Source: Flavisphingopyxis sp963800335 (GTDB lineage: Bacteria > Pseudomonadota > Alphaproteobacteria > Sphingomonadales > Sphingomonadaceae). Taken from it: a stretch of 64,000 nucleotides of DNA. The first letter of the stretch is position 1. Each line of letters opens with the position of its first letter. The notes under the pieces are model-generated. The model was given only the letters and a program-made list of their open reading frames with translations. It was not told where the DNA came from and searched no databases. Below, piece by piece: positions 33,818-44,075 of this stretch. The stretch covers positions 926,714-990,713 of the forward strand of contig CAWDAN010000001.1 of NCBI GenBank assembly GCA_963800335.1, written 5' to 3'. The translations under genes were made by a program, and so were the position numbers.

Positions 33818-34377
33818 GTCGCGCTCTCCATCGTTTCGATCGTCGTGTTTTCGTTGGTGTAGACGCAGATATCGGCGGCGATCTTCATCGCCTTGTTCGC
33901 CAGCACCTCGGCATCGTCCTCGTAATCCATCAGCGCGCGCGCCGCCGACAGCGCATAATTGCCGCCCGATCCGATCGCGGTCACGCCTTCATAGGGTTCG
34001 AGAACATCGCCATTGCCGGTGAGGACCAGCGTGATGTCCTTGTCGGCGACGATCATCAGCGCTTCCAGGTTGCGGAGATATTTGTCGGTCCGCCAGTCCT
34101 TGGCGAGTTCGACCGCGGCGCGCATCAGCTGGCCGTGATGCTGTTCGAGCTTGCGCTCGAGCCGTTCGAACAGCGTGAAGGCATCGGCGGTCGCCCCGGC
34201 GAACCCGCCGATGACATTGCCGTCGTGGAGGCGGCGCACCTTCCTCGCATTGGGTTTCATGATCGTCTGGCCCATCGAGACCTGGCCGTCGCCGATCACG
34301 ACGACCTTGCCGTTCTTGCGGACCGAAAGGATGGTGGTGCCATGCCACTGGACGAGGCCGTGTTGTTCGTTGCTCAT
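33814..34377 (-). CDS. hslV: ATP-dependent protease catalytic subunit HslV (ClpQ)
   Basis: A 187-residue HslV. The nucleophile is the Thr of GTTILSVRKNGK: MSNEQHGLVQWHG is a 13-residue propeptide that must be removed to expose Thr14. The proteasome-beta-like core includes GDGQVSMGQTIMKPNARKVR and GSGGNYALSAARAL. HslV forms two stacked hexamers capped by HslU. It is the first gene of the hslV-hslU-(APP1-like) group. Confidence 0.97.
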   Translation of the reverse strand: MSNEQHGLVQWHGTTILSVRKNGKVVVIGDGQVSMGQTIMKPNARKVRRLHDGNVIGGFAGATADAFTLFERLERKLEQHHGQLMRAAVELAKDWRTDKYLRNLEALMIVADKDITLVLTGNGDVLEPYEGVTAIGSGGNYALSAARALMDYEDDAEVLANKAMKIAADICVYTNENTTIETMESAT

Positions 34378-34392
34378 GGCAGCGAATATGGG

Positions 34393-35388
34393 TCAGCCCT
34401 CGGGCGATGCAAGCCCGCGCATCGCGCCGATCCGCGCGACGAGATCGTCGTTGACCGGTGTCGCGATGCCGTGACGGCGGCCGAGGTCGGCGATCGCGCC
34501 GTTCAAGAATGCGATCTCGGTCGGTTTGCCCGCGGCGACGTCGTCGGCCATCGAAGAGCGCGCCTTGGCATCGATCTTCGCCAGCAACGGCAGTCGTTCG
34601 AGTAGCCATTGCGGCAGCGACAGCATCAGCGCGAGGCGTCGCGGCGAAACGACGCCCGTCGGGGCTGGGCGGATTCCTTCGGCGCGTGCGACCTTCATTC
34701 CCTCGCGGATCGCGCCGACGGTCATTGCGCGCCATTTCGGATCGAGGAACTGGGCGCGCAGGCCCATGCCAGAGGCCGCATTGACCGCGTTGTTGAGATT
34801 GATCAGCAGCTTGCCCCAGCGGACCGAGGCGAAATCATCGCTGAACGCGACCGGCGCAAAGCGGCTGTGCGCGACGGTCTTGAGCAGGCCGAGCGCGGGG
34901 GATGCCTCGACGACGATATTGCCCGCGGTTGCCTTGTGAAAGCGCGCGCCGCCGATGACGACGACATTGTGCGTCACGATGCCGCCGAATACCTGGTGAT
35001 CGGGCAGCGCTTCGCGTAGCGCCTCGAGCGGGCCGATACCGTTCTGTAACGCGACGATCGGCGTTGTGGATGGGCAATGCGCCTTGAGTTCGGCTATCGC
35101 GCCGTCAAGCGCGGTCGCCTTGATCGCCAGCACGACGAGCCCGGCCTCGCCGAGCACCGCGGGATCGCTCGTGATGTGGAGCTCTGCGGCGGCGATCTCG
35201 GCGCTGTGCCCGGCATAATCGGACAGAGCGAGATGGCCCGCCGCCTGCGCGGCCTCGGCGAGCCACGGGCGTCCGAGCAGGCGGACGTCGCCGCCGGCAA
35301 GTTGCCATGAAAGACCGACATAGGCGCCGATCGACCCCGCGCCGTGGATGACGATCGGGCCGGCGGCGCTGGCGGCAGGACTGCTCAA
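34393..35388 (-). CDS. panE: 2-dehydropantoate 2-reductase (PanE)
   Basis: A 331-residue ketopantoate reductase that uses NADPH in pantothenate synthesis. The Rossmann start IVIHGAGSIGAYVGLSWQ near residues 11-28 (GxGxxG), the substrate Asn/Lys region RWGKLLINLNNAVNAASG near residue 177 with the catalytic Lys, and the C-terminal helix PTEIAFLNGAIADLGRRHGI are all visible. The start is TTG 35388, which overlaps the galE stop (TTGA). The open frame upstream overlies galE and is not related. Pairing with galE seems accidental. Confidence 0.88.
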   Translation of the reverse strand: MSSPAASAAGPIVIHGAGSIGAYVGLSWQLAGGDVRLLGRPWLAEAAQAAGHLALSDYAGHSAEIAAAELHITSDPAVLGEAGLVVLAIKATALDGAIAELKAHCPSTTPIVALQNGIGPLEALREALPDHQVFGGIVTHNVVVIGGARFHKATAGNIVVEASPALGLLKTVAHSRFAPVAFSDDFASVRWGKLLINLNNAVNAASGMGLRAQFLDPKWRAMTVGAIREGMKVARAEGIRPAPTGVVSPRRLALMLSLPQWLLERLPLLAKIDAKARSSMADDVAAGKPTEIAFLNGAIADLGRRHGIATPVNDDLVARIGAMRGLASPEG

Positions 35389-36413
35389 TTGACGCCCCTC
35401 CGCGCGAGTTCGGCTTCCCAGGCAAGCGCATCGGCGACGATCGTGTCGAGATTGTCGTAGCGCGGCGTCCAGTCGAGCGTCGCGAGGATGCGCGCATTGT
35501 CGGCGGTCAGGGCATCGGGATCGCCTGCGCGGCGGCCTTCGAACCGGCGCGGGACCTTCGTGCCCGCGACGCGATCGACCGCGTCGAGCACTTCGAGCAC
35601 CGAATAGCCGTGACCATAGCCGCAGTTCATCACGAGGCTGCGGGTCGGTTCGGCGATCAGCGCGTCGAGCGCGGCGACGTGCGCCGCAGCAAGGTCGCTG
35701 ACGTGGATATAGTCGCGCACGCCGGTGCCGTCGGGGGTGGCAAAATCGCTGCCGAACACCGCGACATCGGCACGCTTGCCGAGCGCTGCCTCGCAGGCGA
35801 CCTTGATCAGGTGCGTCGCGCCCGTCGTCGACTGGCCTGTGCGGGCCTGCGGATCGGCCCCGGCGACGTTGAAGTAGCGCAGCGCGCAATAGTTCAAGGC
35901 ATGCGCTGCGGCGGTGTCGGCCAGCATCTGTTCGGTCATCAGCTTCGACCAGCCATAGGGATTGATCGGCCGCGTCGGGTCGTCCTCGCGCGCCGGGATG
36001 CTCTCGGGAATGCCATAGGTCGCGGCGGTCGATGAAAAGATGAAATGCGGCACGCCTTGCGCCACAGCAACTTCGATCAGCGCGCGGCTGTTGACCGTGT
36101 TGTTGGCGTAATAGGACAGCGGATCGGCGACCGAATCGGGCACCACGACTGATCCGGCGAAATGCATGATCGCGCCGACATCGTGGTTGCGGATCGTCTG
36201 AGCGACGAGCGCGCTATCGCCGACGTTGCCTTCGACCAGCGGGACATCGTCGGGCAGTGCCCAGCGGAAGCCGGTGACGAGGTTGTCGATCACGACGACC
36301 GGCCAGCCCGCATCGCGCAGCGCGAGCACCGCGTGGCTGCCGATATAGCCCGCGCCGCCGGTAACGAGCACCGCCGGATGCGTCGATCGCGTATCGCTCG
36401 TGTCGATGGCCAT
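35385..36413 (-). CDS. galE: UDP-glucose 4-epimerase GalE
   Basis: A 342-residue extended-SDR epimerase. The NAD motif VTGGAGYIGSHAVLAL is at residues 17-32, the catalytic Ser is in FIFSSTAATYG near 127, and the YxxxK motif is PYGWSKLMTEQM near 150. It interconverts UDP-Glc and UDP-Gal, and UDP-Gal could feed the glycosyltransferases downstream on the other strand. It begins 135 bases from the divergent glycosyltransferase gene. Confidence 0.93.
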   Translation of the reverse strand: MAIDTSDTRSTHPAVLVTGGAGYIGSHAVLALRDAGWPVVVIDNLVTGFRWALPDDVPLVEGNVGDSALVAQTIRNHDVGAIMHFAGSVVVPDSVADPLSYYANNTVNSRALIEVAVAQGVPHFIFSSTAATYGIPESIPAREDDPTRPINPYGWSKLMTEQMLADTAAAHALNYCALRYFNVAGADPQARTGQSTTGATHLIKVACEAALGKRADVAVFGSDFATPDGTGVRDYIHVSDLAAAHVAALDALIAEPTRSLVMNCGYGHGYSVLEVLDAVDRVAGTKVPRRFEGRRAGDPDALTADNARILATLDWTPRYDNLDTIVADALAWEAELARRGVN

Positions 36414-36548
36414 GCGCTATTGGGTCCTCATGGGGTGACTGGCTGCTGGACCATCTGCCAGCTTTGCGCCAAGGATTGAAGCCACGCCGCCGCTTTGCCA
36501 ATGATAAACTGGGCAACGACAATCGGGCCGATGGGGAATCGAACAGTC

Positions 36549-37736
36549 ATGGACCGCCGCGATTCCGCCGCCTCCCGATCGGTACCGCCTGCCACCAGGC
36601 CAAAAGTGCGCGTGCTCGGCAAATATTATGCCCCGTTCGAAGGCGGCATCGAACATGTCACGCGGATCGCTGCCGAGGCGCTGGTCGCCGACGCCGATGT
36701 CGAAGTGTTCGCCTTCGCCCATGACGGGGGTGGTAGCGAAGAGGTGAGGGCAGGCGTGCGGGTACGCCGCTTCGCCACGCAAATCGTGCTTGCCTCGCAA
36801 CCGATCAGCCTCGGCTATGCGCTCGCGGTGCTGCGCGGCCGCTATGACGTGCTGATCGTCCATGCGCCCAACATCCTCGCCAATCTCGCCTGGCTGGTGC
36901 GGCGCTTCACCCTTGGCGACCGCGCGCGGCTCGTCGTCGTCCACCACATGGACATGCACGGCCGCCCGATGCTCCGCGCGCCGTCGCGCTGGCTCTACGA
37001 CCGGCTGCTCGCGCGCGCCGATCGCGTCGTCGTGACCTCGATGAAGAATGCGCAGGTATCGGCCGATATCCGCGTCGCCTGCGATATCGTCGCGATCCCG
37101 CTCGGGATCGACCCGGACGATTGCGTCGTGTCCGATGCCGCCCGCAGCGCCGCGCAGGCGCGGCGCCAGGCGCTCGCCGGTGACGCGCCGGTGGTCGGTT
37201 TCGTCGGGCGCCATGCGCGCTACAAGGGCCTCGATGTGCTGATGCGCGCGCTCGCGCTGATGCCCGGCGTCCACGCCATCGTCGCTGGCGAGGGGAGCGA
37301 GAGCGAGGCTGCCCGGGCGCTCGCGCACGACCTCGGTATCGGGTCCCGCGTCCATTTCATCGGTCGCATCTCGCACGACGAAAAGCTCGGATTGCTCGCG
37401 ACGATCGATGTCTTCGCCTTTCCCTCGACCGAGATAACCGAGGCATTCGGCATCGCCCAGCTCGAAGCGATGGTGCTCGGCGCTCCCGTCGTCGCGAGCA
37501 ACCTGCCGACCGGTGTCAGCGACATTTCGATCGACCGCCAGACCGCGCTGACGGTGCCGCCCGGCGACCCGCAGGCGCTCGCAGGGGCGCTTGCTACAAT
37601 GATCGCCGATCGCGCGCTGGCGGCGCATCTCGCCGAACGGGCGCGGACGCATGTTCTCGAGCATTTCACCGAAGCCGGCATGCAGGCGGCCTATCGCGAG
37701 CTTGTCGTCGCATTGTTGCAGGCCAAGGTGCAATGA
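36549..37736 (+). CDS. Glycosyltransferase family 4
   Basis: A 395-residue GT-B enzyme. The acceptor half begins VRVLGKYYAPFEGGIEHVTR. The donor half has GFVGRHARYKGLDVLMRAL near residue 217 and the E-x7-E acid motif ITEAFGIAQLEAMVLGAPVVASN near residue 300. ATG 36549 is taken as start; in-frame ATG 36531, ATG 36501 and TTG 36495 are possible. It overlaps the next glycosyltransferase by four bases (ATGA), so the two are coupled. This pair opens the polysaccharide locus. Confidence 0.87.
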   Translation: MDRRDSAASRSVPPATRPKVRVLGKYYAPFEGGIEHVTRIAAEALVADADVEVFAFAHDGGGSEEVRAGVRVRRFATQIVLASQPISLGYALAVLRGRYDVLIVHAPNILANLAWLVRRFTLGDRARLVVVHHMDMHGRPMLRAPSRWLYDRLLARADRVVVTSMKNAQVSADIRVACDIVAIPLGIDPDDCVVSDAARSAAQARRQALAGDAPVVGFVGRHARYKGLDVLMRALALMPGVHAIVAGEGSESEAARALAHDLGIGSRVHFIGRISHDEKLGLLATIDVFAFPSTEITEAFGIAQLEAMVLGAPVVASNLPTGVSDISIDRQTALTVPPGDPQALAGALATMIADRALAAHLAERARTHVLEHFTEAGMQAAYRELVVALLQAKVQ

Positions 37737-39162
37737 CGGTTCCTCGCCGCGTCCTTGTCGTCAGCGATCGCTATCCGCCCGAGGTCGCAGGCGGCGCCGA
37801 GCTAAGCCTGCACGATACGCTCAAGGCGCTCGATCCTGCAGAATGGGAGTGCCGCGTCATCGCGCTGAGCGATCGCACCGGCGTCCGCCGGACAACGGTT
37901 CGACGGGATTGCCGTCACCTTTGTCGGCTCGGAGGACGGCTGGCCCGTCCGCCTCGGCCAGATCAAGGCGCGCCTGTCGATGATGGGCCGCTGGCAAAAA
38001 CGGCTGGTCGGCCCGTTCGTCGCGCTCGGCCTGCTTGCCGCCTATCTGGCGCAGTCCTTCACCGGCCTCGGTCGGCGGTTCGGGCGCGTCGTCCTGCTCG
38101 CCCGGCTGGCGGCATTCGATCGCGATCATTTCGGTCGGCTCGAGGAAGCCTATGACCGCCGCTCGCCGCCTTCGCGCCTGATCCAGGCGGCGATCGACGA
38201 CTGGCATCCCGATATCGTCCATTTCGACAACAAGGACAGCATCATGCTGTCGCCGACGCTCGATACCGGGCCTGCCAGGACGGTCGCGATGGTGCGCGAC
38301 CACCGCTTCTTCTGCGGCCATCCGCGCCAGCGCATGATGGTCGGCGAGCGTGCGTGCGCGACCTGCGCTTTTGGCTGTGTCGGCGACCTCGGCCAACCGC
38401 AGCGCGGCATGATCGAGCGCGAAATGGCGCAGGCGATCACGCTGCGCCACGCCGCGCTGGCCGGGATCGACACGGTCCTGACGACGAGCGACTATCTCGT
38501 CGACCAGCTGGCGCGCGCGGGCGTTGGCCAGCCTGCCGTGGCGCTGGGCAACCCGCATCCCCCGATCGCCGACTATGAGCGCGCGGTCGTCGCTATCGAA
38601 CGCGCCGATCCGCCCGAAATCCTGTTCGTCGGCCATCTGCGCGATGCCAAGGGGCCGATGGTGCTGATCGACTGCCTGCCGCAGCTTGCCCAAGCCCTCG
38701 GCAACTTCAAACTCGTCTTTGCCGGGCGCGGACCGCTCCATGACGCTATCGTTGCGCGCGCGCAGGCGATGGGCCTTGGCCGGCCATGTCGAAATGCTCG
38801 GCTTTGCCCCGCGCGACGACATCTACCGCCGGCTGGCGCGCGCGAGCGTGGTCGTCGGTCCGACGATCGGTCCCGAGGGTTTCGGCAGGTTACCGCTCGA
38901 GGCGGCCATCGCGCGGCGTCCGATCGTCGCCAGCGCGCAGGGCGGCCATCTCGAAACGATCATCGACGGCACGACCGGCCGGCTGGTCGCGCCCGGCGAT
39001 CGCACAGCGCTGGCACAGGCGATCGTCGATCTCGTCACCCACCCCGATGCGGCCGCCGCGATGGGCGAGGCCGCCCATGCGCATGTGCTCGACCGTTTCT
39101 CTGCGCAGGCAGTCGCCGATCGGCTGGCCGGCGCGTGGCGAACTTTACTCGGCCAGGCCTAG
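37733..39162 (+). CDS. Glycosyltransferase family 4 (two frameshifts)
   Basis: A GT4 enzyme of about 475 residues after repair. It opens RRVLVVSDRYPPEVAGGAEL. The first break is near 37897 (AACGGTTCG for AACGTTCG), after which FDGIAVTFVGSEDGWPVRL leads into the long acceptor half, including HFDNKDSIMLS and a Cys-rich stretch (RFFCGHPRQRMMVGERACAT) of unclear role. The second break is near 38778 (CTTGGCC for CTTGCC), followed by GFAPRDDIYRRLARASVVVGPTI and the acid motif EGFGRLPLEAAIARRPIVAS. Both breaks are one-base gains. The C-terminal stop overlaps that of the convergent glycosyltransferase. Confidence 0.82.
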
Positions 39163-40308
39163 GCGTTTTTCGCGGCGAGATTCATCGCTTGCGCCAGACG
39201 GCGGCAGCAATCGCCCTGATCGTAATGCGCCAGCACCCGTTCGCGCCCCGCCGCGCCCATCGCCTGCGCGCGCGCAGGATCGGCGAGCAGCCCTGCAATT
39301 TGCTGCGCCATGCCATCGATGTCGCCCTCGGCGACCAGCATCCCGGTTCGCCCGTCGACGATGGTTTCGGCCATGCCGCCGTGGCGCGTCACGACCACCG
39401 GCAAGCCGCACGCACCGGCTTCGAGCGGGGCAAGGCCAAACGCCTCGGCCGCGCCGTCGGCCTGCGTCATGCCGTGCTGGATGAAGACCGAAGCGCCCTG
39501 CAGCAGCTCGACGACACGATCGACCGGCTGGGCGAGGTGAAAGTGTACGCGCTCGCTCACGCCGAGCTCGCGCGCATGATCGATGCACCGCTGCCGCAAG
39601 GGTCCGTCGCCAATCACGTCGAAGTGCGCGTCGGGATGGCTCTCGACAACCCTGGCGAAGGCGGAGATCGCCTCGATTGGACCCTTGAGCGGGATCAGCC
39701 GGCCAATCGCGACGATCCGTTTCGCGACCGGCCGGCCGTGTGCGGGGACAAAGCGGCGCGTGTCGATCCCGACCGGACAGACGATCAGCTTCGCCTCGGG
39801 ACAGCCCAGCGCCACCAGCCGATCGGCCATGAACGCAGAGGTCACGACGATCCCGTCGGCCTGCGCGAACAGCGCGCGATAGCGCTCGGCAAAGCCGGGA
39901 AAGCGCGCGAGGATATTGGCGTCGTGCCCGTGAAAATGGACGAACAGCCGCATTCCCGCTGCGCACACCGCATCGGCGAATTCGGCCCCGACATGGCCGT
40001 GCTCGACGAGCACGGTGGTGCACATCGTGGCGCTGCAGAAAGGCTTGCAGCCGCGCCGTTTCGCGCCGCGTCATGCGCGCCGGTCGCGGTTTGCGAGCGA
40101 GGCCCAGTGCGCGCCGCACGAGATAGTCGAGCACATAGAGCGGCGAATGCTTCTTGCCGCCCAGCGCCAGGAACGGCCCGTCGAACCCGGCCGGCGGGCG
40201 ACCTTTTCGCGCAACCAGCGCGGTATCGCCCGACGCGAGGCAGGCAACATGATCGCGGATGAAGGTTTCCGACGGCTGGTCGAACGCGTGCGAGATGATC
40301 GCAAGCAT
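39159..40308 (-). CDS. Glycosyltransferase family 4 (one frameshift)
   Basis: A GT4 enzyme of about 382 residues. The N-terminal frame starts MLAIISHAFDQPSETFIRDH and breaks near 40019-40023. Past the break the second frame continues TTVLVEHGHVGAEFADAVCA and FVHFHGHDANILARFPGF. The donor half has AIGRLIPLKGPIEAISAFAR, and the acid motif is EAFGLAPLEAGACGLPVVV. The extra base (GATGTGCACC for GATGTCACC) restores the frame. It is the last gene of the minus-strand run that includes the methyltransferase and the flippase, and converges on the preceding glycosyltransferase with overlapping stops. Confidence 0.82.
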
Positions 40309-41003
40309 CAGTCGCCCCCGGCCGGTCCATCCTGGCGCTTGCGATAGACGTAGAAGTCGGCAAACGACGTCTTGTCGGGATTGGCGGTGTCGTACGGAAA
40401 GCGGTTGGCAATCCGTTCGAACAACGTCCAGCCCGGCTGGTTTTCATCGATCCAGTCGGAAAACCGCCGATGCGTGACGTGGCGCGTCGCGGCGAATTCG
40501 GGAAAGCGCTCGATCGCCTCGGCGTGGGTCATGTTGCTCGAATAGATCACCACCCACTCGCGCGAAGCGGCAAACAGCGCGCCAAGATAGTCGGCAAAGG
40601 TCGAATCTTCGATCAGGTGATAGATCACGTCGAGCGACATCGTCAGGTCGTAGCTCTGTCCCTCGGGGATCGCGGTCAGGAAGCGCTTGGCGGGATCGCC
40701 CGCAAAACGCTTGCGACACATCGCGACCGCCGCCTCGGAAATATCGATCCCGGTATAATCGGGATAGGCCGCCAGCTCGAGCTGGCTGCCGTCACCCGAA
40801 CCGAGTTCCAGCACACTGGTAATCGCGTGGTCGGCGACGAACCGGTTGAGCACGTCGGCCTTGAACCGGGCAAGGCGCCCGACCGAGCCCGCGCCCGACT
40901 TGCCGCCGGTGGCATAGCGATCCTGCCAATACTGGTCGGAACGGACGAAATCGGGTTCGCGCCGCCTGCGCAGCAATCGGCCGAGTGTTTCGCGAACGGT
41001 CAA
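40308..41003 (-). CDS. SAM-dependent methyltransferase (class I)
   Basis: A 231-residue class I methyltransferase. Motif I is SVLELGSGDGSQLELAAYPDY with the acidic GIDIS strand after it; the YDLTMSLDVIYHLIED segment is motif II/III. TTG 41003 is chosen because AGGAG lies nine bases upstream; it overlaps the flippase stop. The gene also abuts the next glycosyltransferase (shared end base 40308). Position within the glycan genes suggests it methylates a sugar residue or a chain terminus, but the substrate is not shown. Confidence 0.8.
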   Translation of the reverse strand: MTVRETLGRLLRRRREPDFVRSDQYWQDRYATGGKSGAGSVGRLARFKADVLNRFVADHAITSVLELGSGDGSQLELAAYPDYTGIDISEAAVAMCRKRFAGDPAKRFLTAIPEGQSYDLTMSLDVIYHLIEDSTFADYLGALFAASREWVVIYSSNMTHAEAIERFPEFAATRHVTHRRFSDWIDENQPGWTLFERIANRFPYDTANPDKTSFADFYVYRKRQDGPAGGD

Positions 41004-42559
41004 AGGGTTCTGCTCCTGCGCAATCGTGAGGTGAATGGTGTGATGAGGGCAAGCACCCTGTGCTTCAAGCTCGAATAGCGATCGAGCGAGGCGACGAGCA
41101 AGGCCACGAGCCCGCCGTAAATTGCGCAACACGCCGCGCCGCCGGCGATCAGGCCGAGTGCGCCATGGCTTGCGATCCAGTCGCTCATCGTCCACCAGAT
41201 CGCCGCGCTCGCGACGATGCCGCTGGCGATGAGCGGAACCAGCACCGCCGTCATTTCGCGCAATCGTAGTGGCGCCTTGGCTGCGGCATAGGCAAAACAG
41301 GGCAGGGCGAGGCACCAGACCGCGACGCTGTAGGTCGCGGCGACCCCCTTCGCACCATAAGGCAGGCCGAGCAGGAACGCGCCGATCCATACCGGCGTGG
41401 TGAGCAGCGCCCAGTGCATCATTCGGCGCGTTTCGCCGAGCGAGACGTAGATCCACCCGGCCGAGTTCATCGGGGCCGCGACGAACAGCGACAGCGACAA
41501 CAGCGCGAAAATCTCGCCCGACTTTTCCCATCCGGGTCCGAATATGAAGGCAACCAGAGGCTCGGCGGTCGCGGTGAACACCGCCGAAATGCCGACGCCG
41601 ATGATCGTGATCAGCCCCAGGGCGTCGAGATAGGTTCGGCGCCAGCGCGCGGGATCGTCCTGCATCCGGCTGAGCGCCGGAATGACCGCAGATCCGATCG
41701 GCCCGTTGATGACGTGCGTCGGCAGCAGCAGGAGCATGTAGGCGCGGTTATAAAAGCCAAGTTCGATCGAGCCCCAGCGATGCCCGACCAGCAGGTCGTC
41801 GAACTGGCGGTGGAAGTAATTGAGGAACTGGAAGCCGGTCAGGTGCAGGCCGAACGCCAGCGCGCTGCGAACCTGGCTCCAGTCGCGCACCCGGCTGGGT
41901 CGCCACGGGCAGGCCAGCCACAGCAGGCCAAAGGTCAGCAGTCCCGCGGTCCAGCTTTGCGCAACCAGCGCCCAGTAACCGAGGTCGGTCTGCCACGCGA
42001 TGCCGATCGCGACCAGCGCGGCGACCGCCTGCGCGACGATCGTCGTCACTTCGAGCGCGGCCCAGCGCATGCCGCGCTGGAGCAGCGCGGCGTGCTGGCG
42101 GCTGGCGGCGAGCAGCGGGACCGGCAGCGCCATCGCGATGATGACGTTGAGCACGCGCGGATCGTCGAAAAACCACGCCGCCAGCGGCGCCAGCGCGATC
42201 ACCGCGAGCATCACCGCAAGGCCCATGCCGAGGTTGATCAGGAACAGGCCGCTGACGGTGTCCTGGTCGATTTCGGTCCGTTGCACCGTCGCCGCCGCCA
42301 GCCCGAGTTCGGAAAACATCGCGACGAATGCGGTGATTGCCGCGGCCATCGCAATGACGCCGAAATCGTCGGGGAGCAGCAGCCGTGCAAGGATGGCCAG
42401 CGTGGCGAACTGGATGGCGAGGCGCGTGACCTGGGCACCGATCGCGATCGCCCCGCCGCGCCGCGTCCGCTGGCCGAGATCGGCCATCAGGTGATCGGTC
42501 GCCAGCGCCCGCTGGTTGATCGCGTCGCGATCGGGCACTTCGTCGAGTTCGACGCTCAT
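41000..42559 (-). CDS. Lipopolysaccharide/exopolysaccharide flippase (Wzx/MOP superfamily)
   Basis: A 519-residue membrane protein with about 12-14 hydrophobic segments. It opens with a soluble N-terminus (to about residue 35) and then GGAIAIGAQVTRLAIQFATLAILARLLLP, the polysaccharide_synt/MVIN-type entry, and contains FDDLLVGHRWGSIELGFYNRAYML, the signature of WzxC/AmsL-like flippases. It would flip undecaprenyl-linked oligosaccharide across the inner membrane. The sugar transferase gene that would start the unit lies immediately upstream. Confidence 0.88.
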   Translation of the reverse strand: MSVELDEVPDRDAINQRALATDHLMADLGQRTRRGGAIAIGAQVTRLAIQFATLAILARLLLPDDFGVIAMAAAITAFVAMFSELGLAAATVQRTEIDQDTVSGLFLINLGMGLAVMLAVIALAPLAAWFFDDPRVLNVIIAMALPVPLLAASRQHAALLQRGMRWAALEVTTIVAQAVAALVAIGIAWQTDLGYWALVAQSWTAGLLTFGLLWLACPWRPSRVRDWSQVRSALAFGLHLTGFQFLNYFHRQFDDLLVGHRWGSIELGFYNRAYMLLLLPTHVINGPIGSAVIPALSRMQDDPARWRRTYLDALGLITIIGVGISAVFTATAEPLVAFIFGPGWEKSGEIFALLSLSLFVAAPMNSAGWIYVSLGETRRMMHWALLTTPVWIGAFLLGLPYGAKGVAATYSVAVWCLALPCFAYAAAKAPLRLREMTAVLVPLIASGIVASAAIWWTMSDWIASHGALGLIAGGAACCAIYGGLVALLVASLDRYSSLKHRVLALITPFTSRLRRSRTL

Positions 42560-42571
42560 CGTCGGCGCAGT

Positions 42572-43961
42572 TCAATAGGCATTGTCGTGGACCAGGATGC
42601 GCAGCGTGCGGACAAGGATGCCGAAATCGCGCGCCAGCGACCAGTTCGCGACATATTCGAGATCGGCCTGGAGCCGGTCGGAAAGCGCGCCCGATGTATG
42701 CGTCGCGCCGCGATGGCCGCGGACCTGGGCGAGGCCGGTCAGCCCCGGCTTGACCGCATGGCGATGCCAGTAGCGCGCATCGACGTCCCAGAACAGCGCG
42801 TCGCCCGCCCGCGAGCCTTCGGCATGCGGGCGCGGCCCGACGATGCTCATGTCGCCGGCGATGACGTTGGCGAGCTGGGGCAGCTCGTCGAGGCTGGTCC
42901 GCCGGATGAAGCGGCCGACGCGGGTGATGCGATCATCGTCGCGCGCGGTCGATCGCGTGCCCTTTGCGTCGCTCGCTTCGTGGCGCATCGAGCGGAACTT
43001 GAAGATGTCGAACGGCCGGTTGTCGAGGCCGATGCGCTGCTGGCGAAACAGCACGGGGCCGCGGCTGTCGAGAACGATAGCAAGCGCGACGAGCAGCGCG
43101 ATCGGCAGCGCGACAGGCAGCAACAGCGCGACGACGACGAGGTCGAAGCCGCGTTTGAGCGTGCGCTGCGAAATGCTCAGCGGGTTCGAACTGAGCAACA
43201 GGCCGGTCTTGCCGTCGATCCGGGTCAGCGCGAGCGGCGACAGTGCGTCGAGTTCGGGCATGACGATTTCGCCATGAATCGCGAGCGACTTGAGCGCCAC
43301 CGCCCACGCCGCGCGATCGGCGGGGTTGCAGCGGACGATGATGCGATCATGGCCGCGCGCGAGATCGCCAAGGCGGCTGGCCTGGTCGGCGCTGTCGAGC
43401 GTCGGCGACAGGCCGAGCGAGCCGGCATCGATCGCCCCGGCGGCGAACCGGTCGCTCGCCCGTCGCGTCGATCACCAGCGTTGCATAAGGGCTGTCGCCA
43501 AGGCGGCGGCGCCCCGAGCGGGCGACGATATAGCGCGCGGCGGCGATCGTCGCAGTGCTGCCGATCGCGCCGAGGCCCATGACCATGCGCGAAAAATCGA
43601 TGCTGACCTTGAGGAAAAAGGCGATCAGCAGGATCGATCCCGTCGCGACGACGAGCGCGAAAAAAGCGCGGCGATAGCCGATCAGGAAATCGTTCGTCGC
43701 ATCGGCCGAAAAGGCATCGCGGCTGAGCGCGACGACGAGGTAGATCGGCAGCAAGGCCGCCAGCACGGGGCCGACCTCACCGGGGTCGAGCACGCCGAGC
43801 CAGATCCGGCAAGCGAACGAAAAGGCGAGGCTGATCGCGGCGATATCGGCAAGCACCAGCAGGACGGCCAGGCGATGACGCGCGGTGCGCTTGCCCGTCA
43901 CTGGCGTCGGGGCATCGTCGGCCATGACCGGCCCCGCGTCTGTTCGCTGCACTTTAGCCAT
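42572..43961 (-). CDS. Polyprenyl-phosphate sugar transferase, initiating (WcaJ/ExoY type; one frameshift)
   Basis: A glycosylphosphotransferase of about 462 residues after repair. Four N-terminal TM segments (LAVLLVLADIAAISLAFSFA ...) and a cytosolic CoA-binding-like part form the first frame. It breaks near 43453-43456 (one extra base); the second frame runs DRFAAGAIDAGSLGLSPTL, then HDRIIVRCNPADRAAWAVAL, then the catalytic bacterial sugar-transferase domain with KRGFDLVVVALLLPVALP, LFRQQRIG, FKFRSMR, SLDELPQLANVIAGDMSIVGPRP and KPGLTGLAQVRG. It loads the first sugar-1-phosphate on undecaprenyl phosphate. Next to the flippase gene. Confidence 0.87.
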
Positions 43962-44075
43962 ATCGTTTATGCCGCGCCCCCGGTCGCCGCTCGCTCTTTA
44001 GCAGGCGATACGCCCTCTTGTTTAGCGATTGTTTGATTGTCCGGCGAGCGGGCGCATCGAGCGCGGCCAATGGCG

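Noticed and set aside
41414..43582. 722-codon plus-strand open frame opposite the flippase and sugar transferase
   Set aside because: Arg/Asp/Gln-rich composition typical of antisense frames in high-GC DNA; the minus strand has full family motifs.
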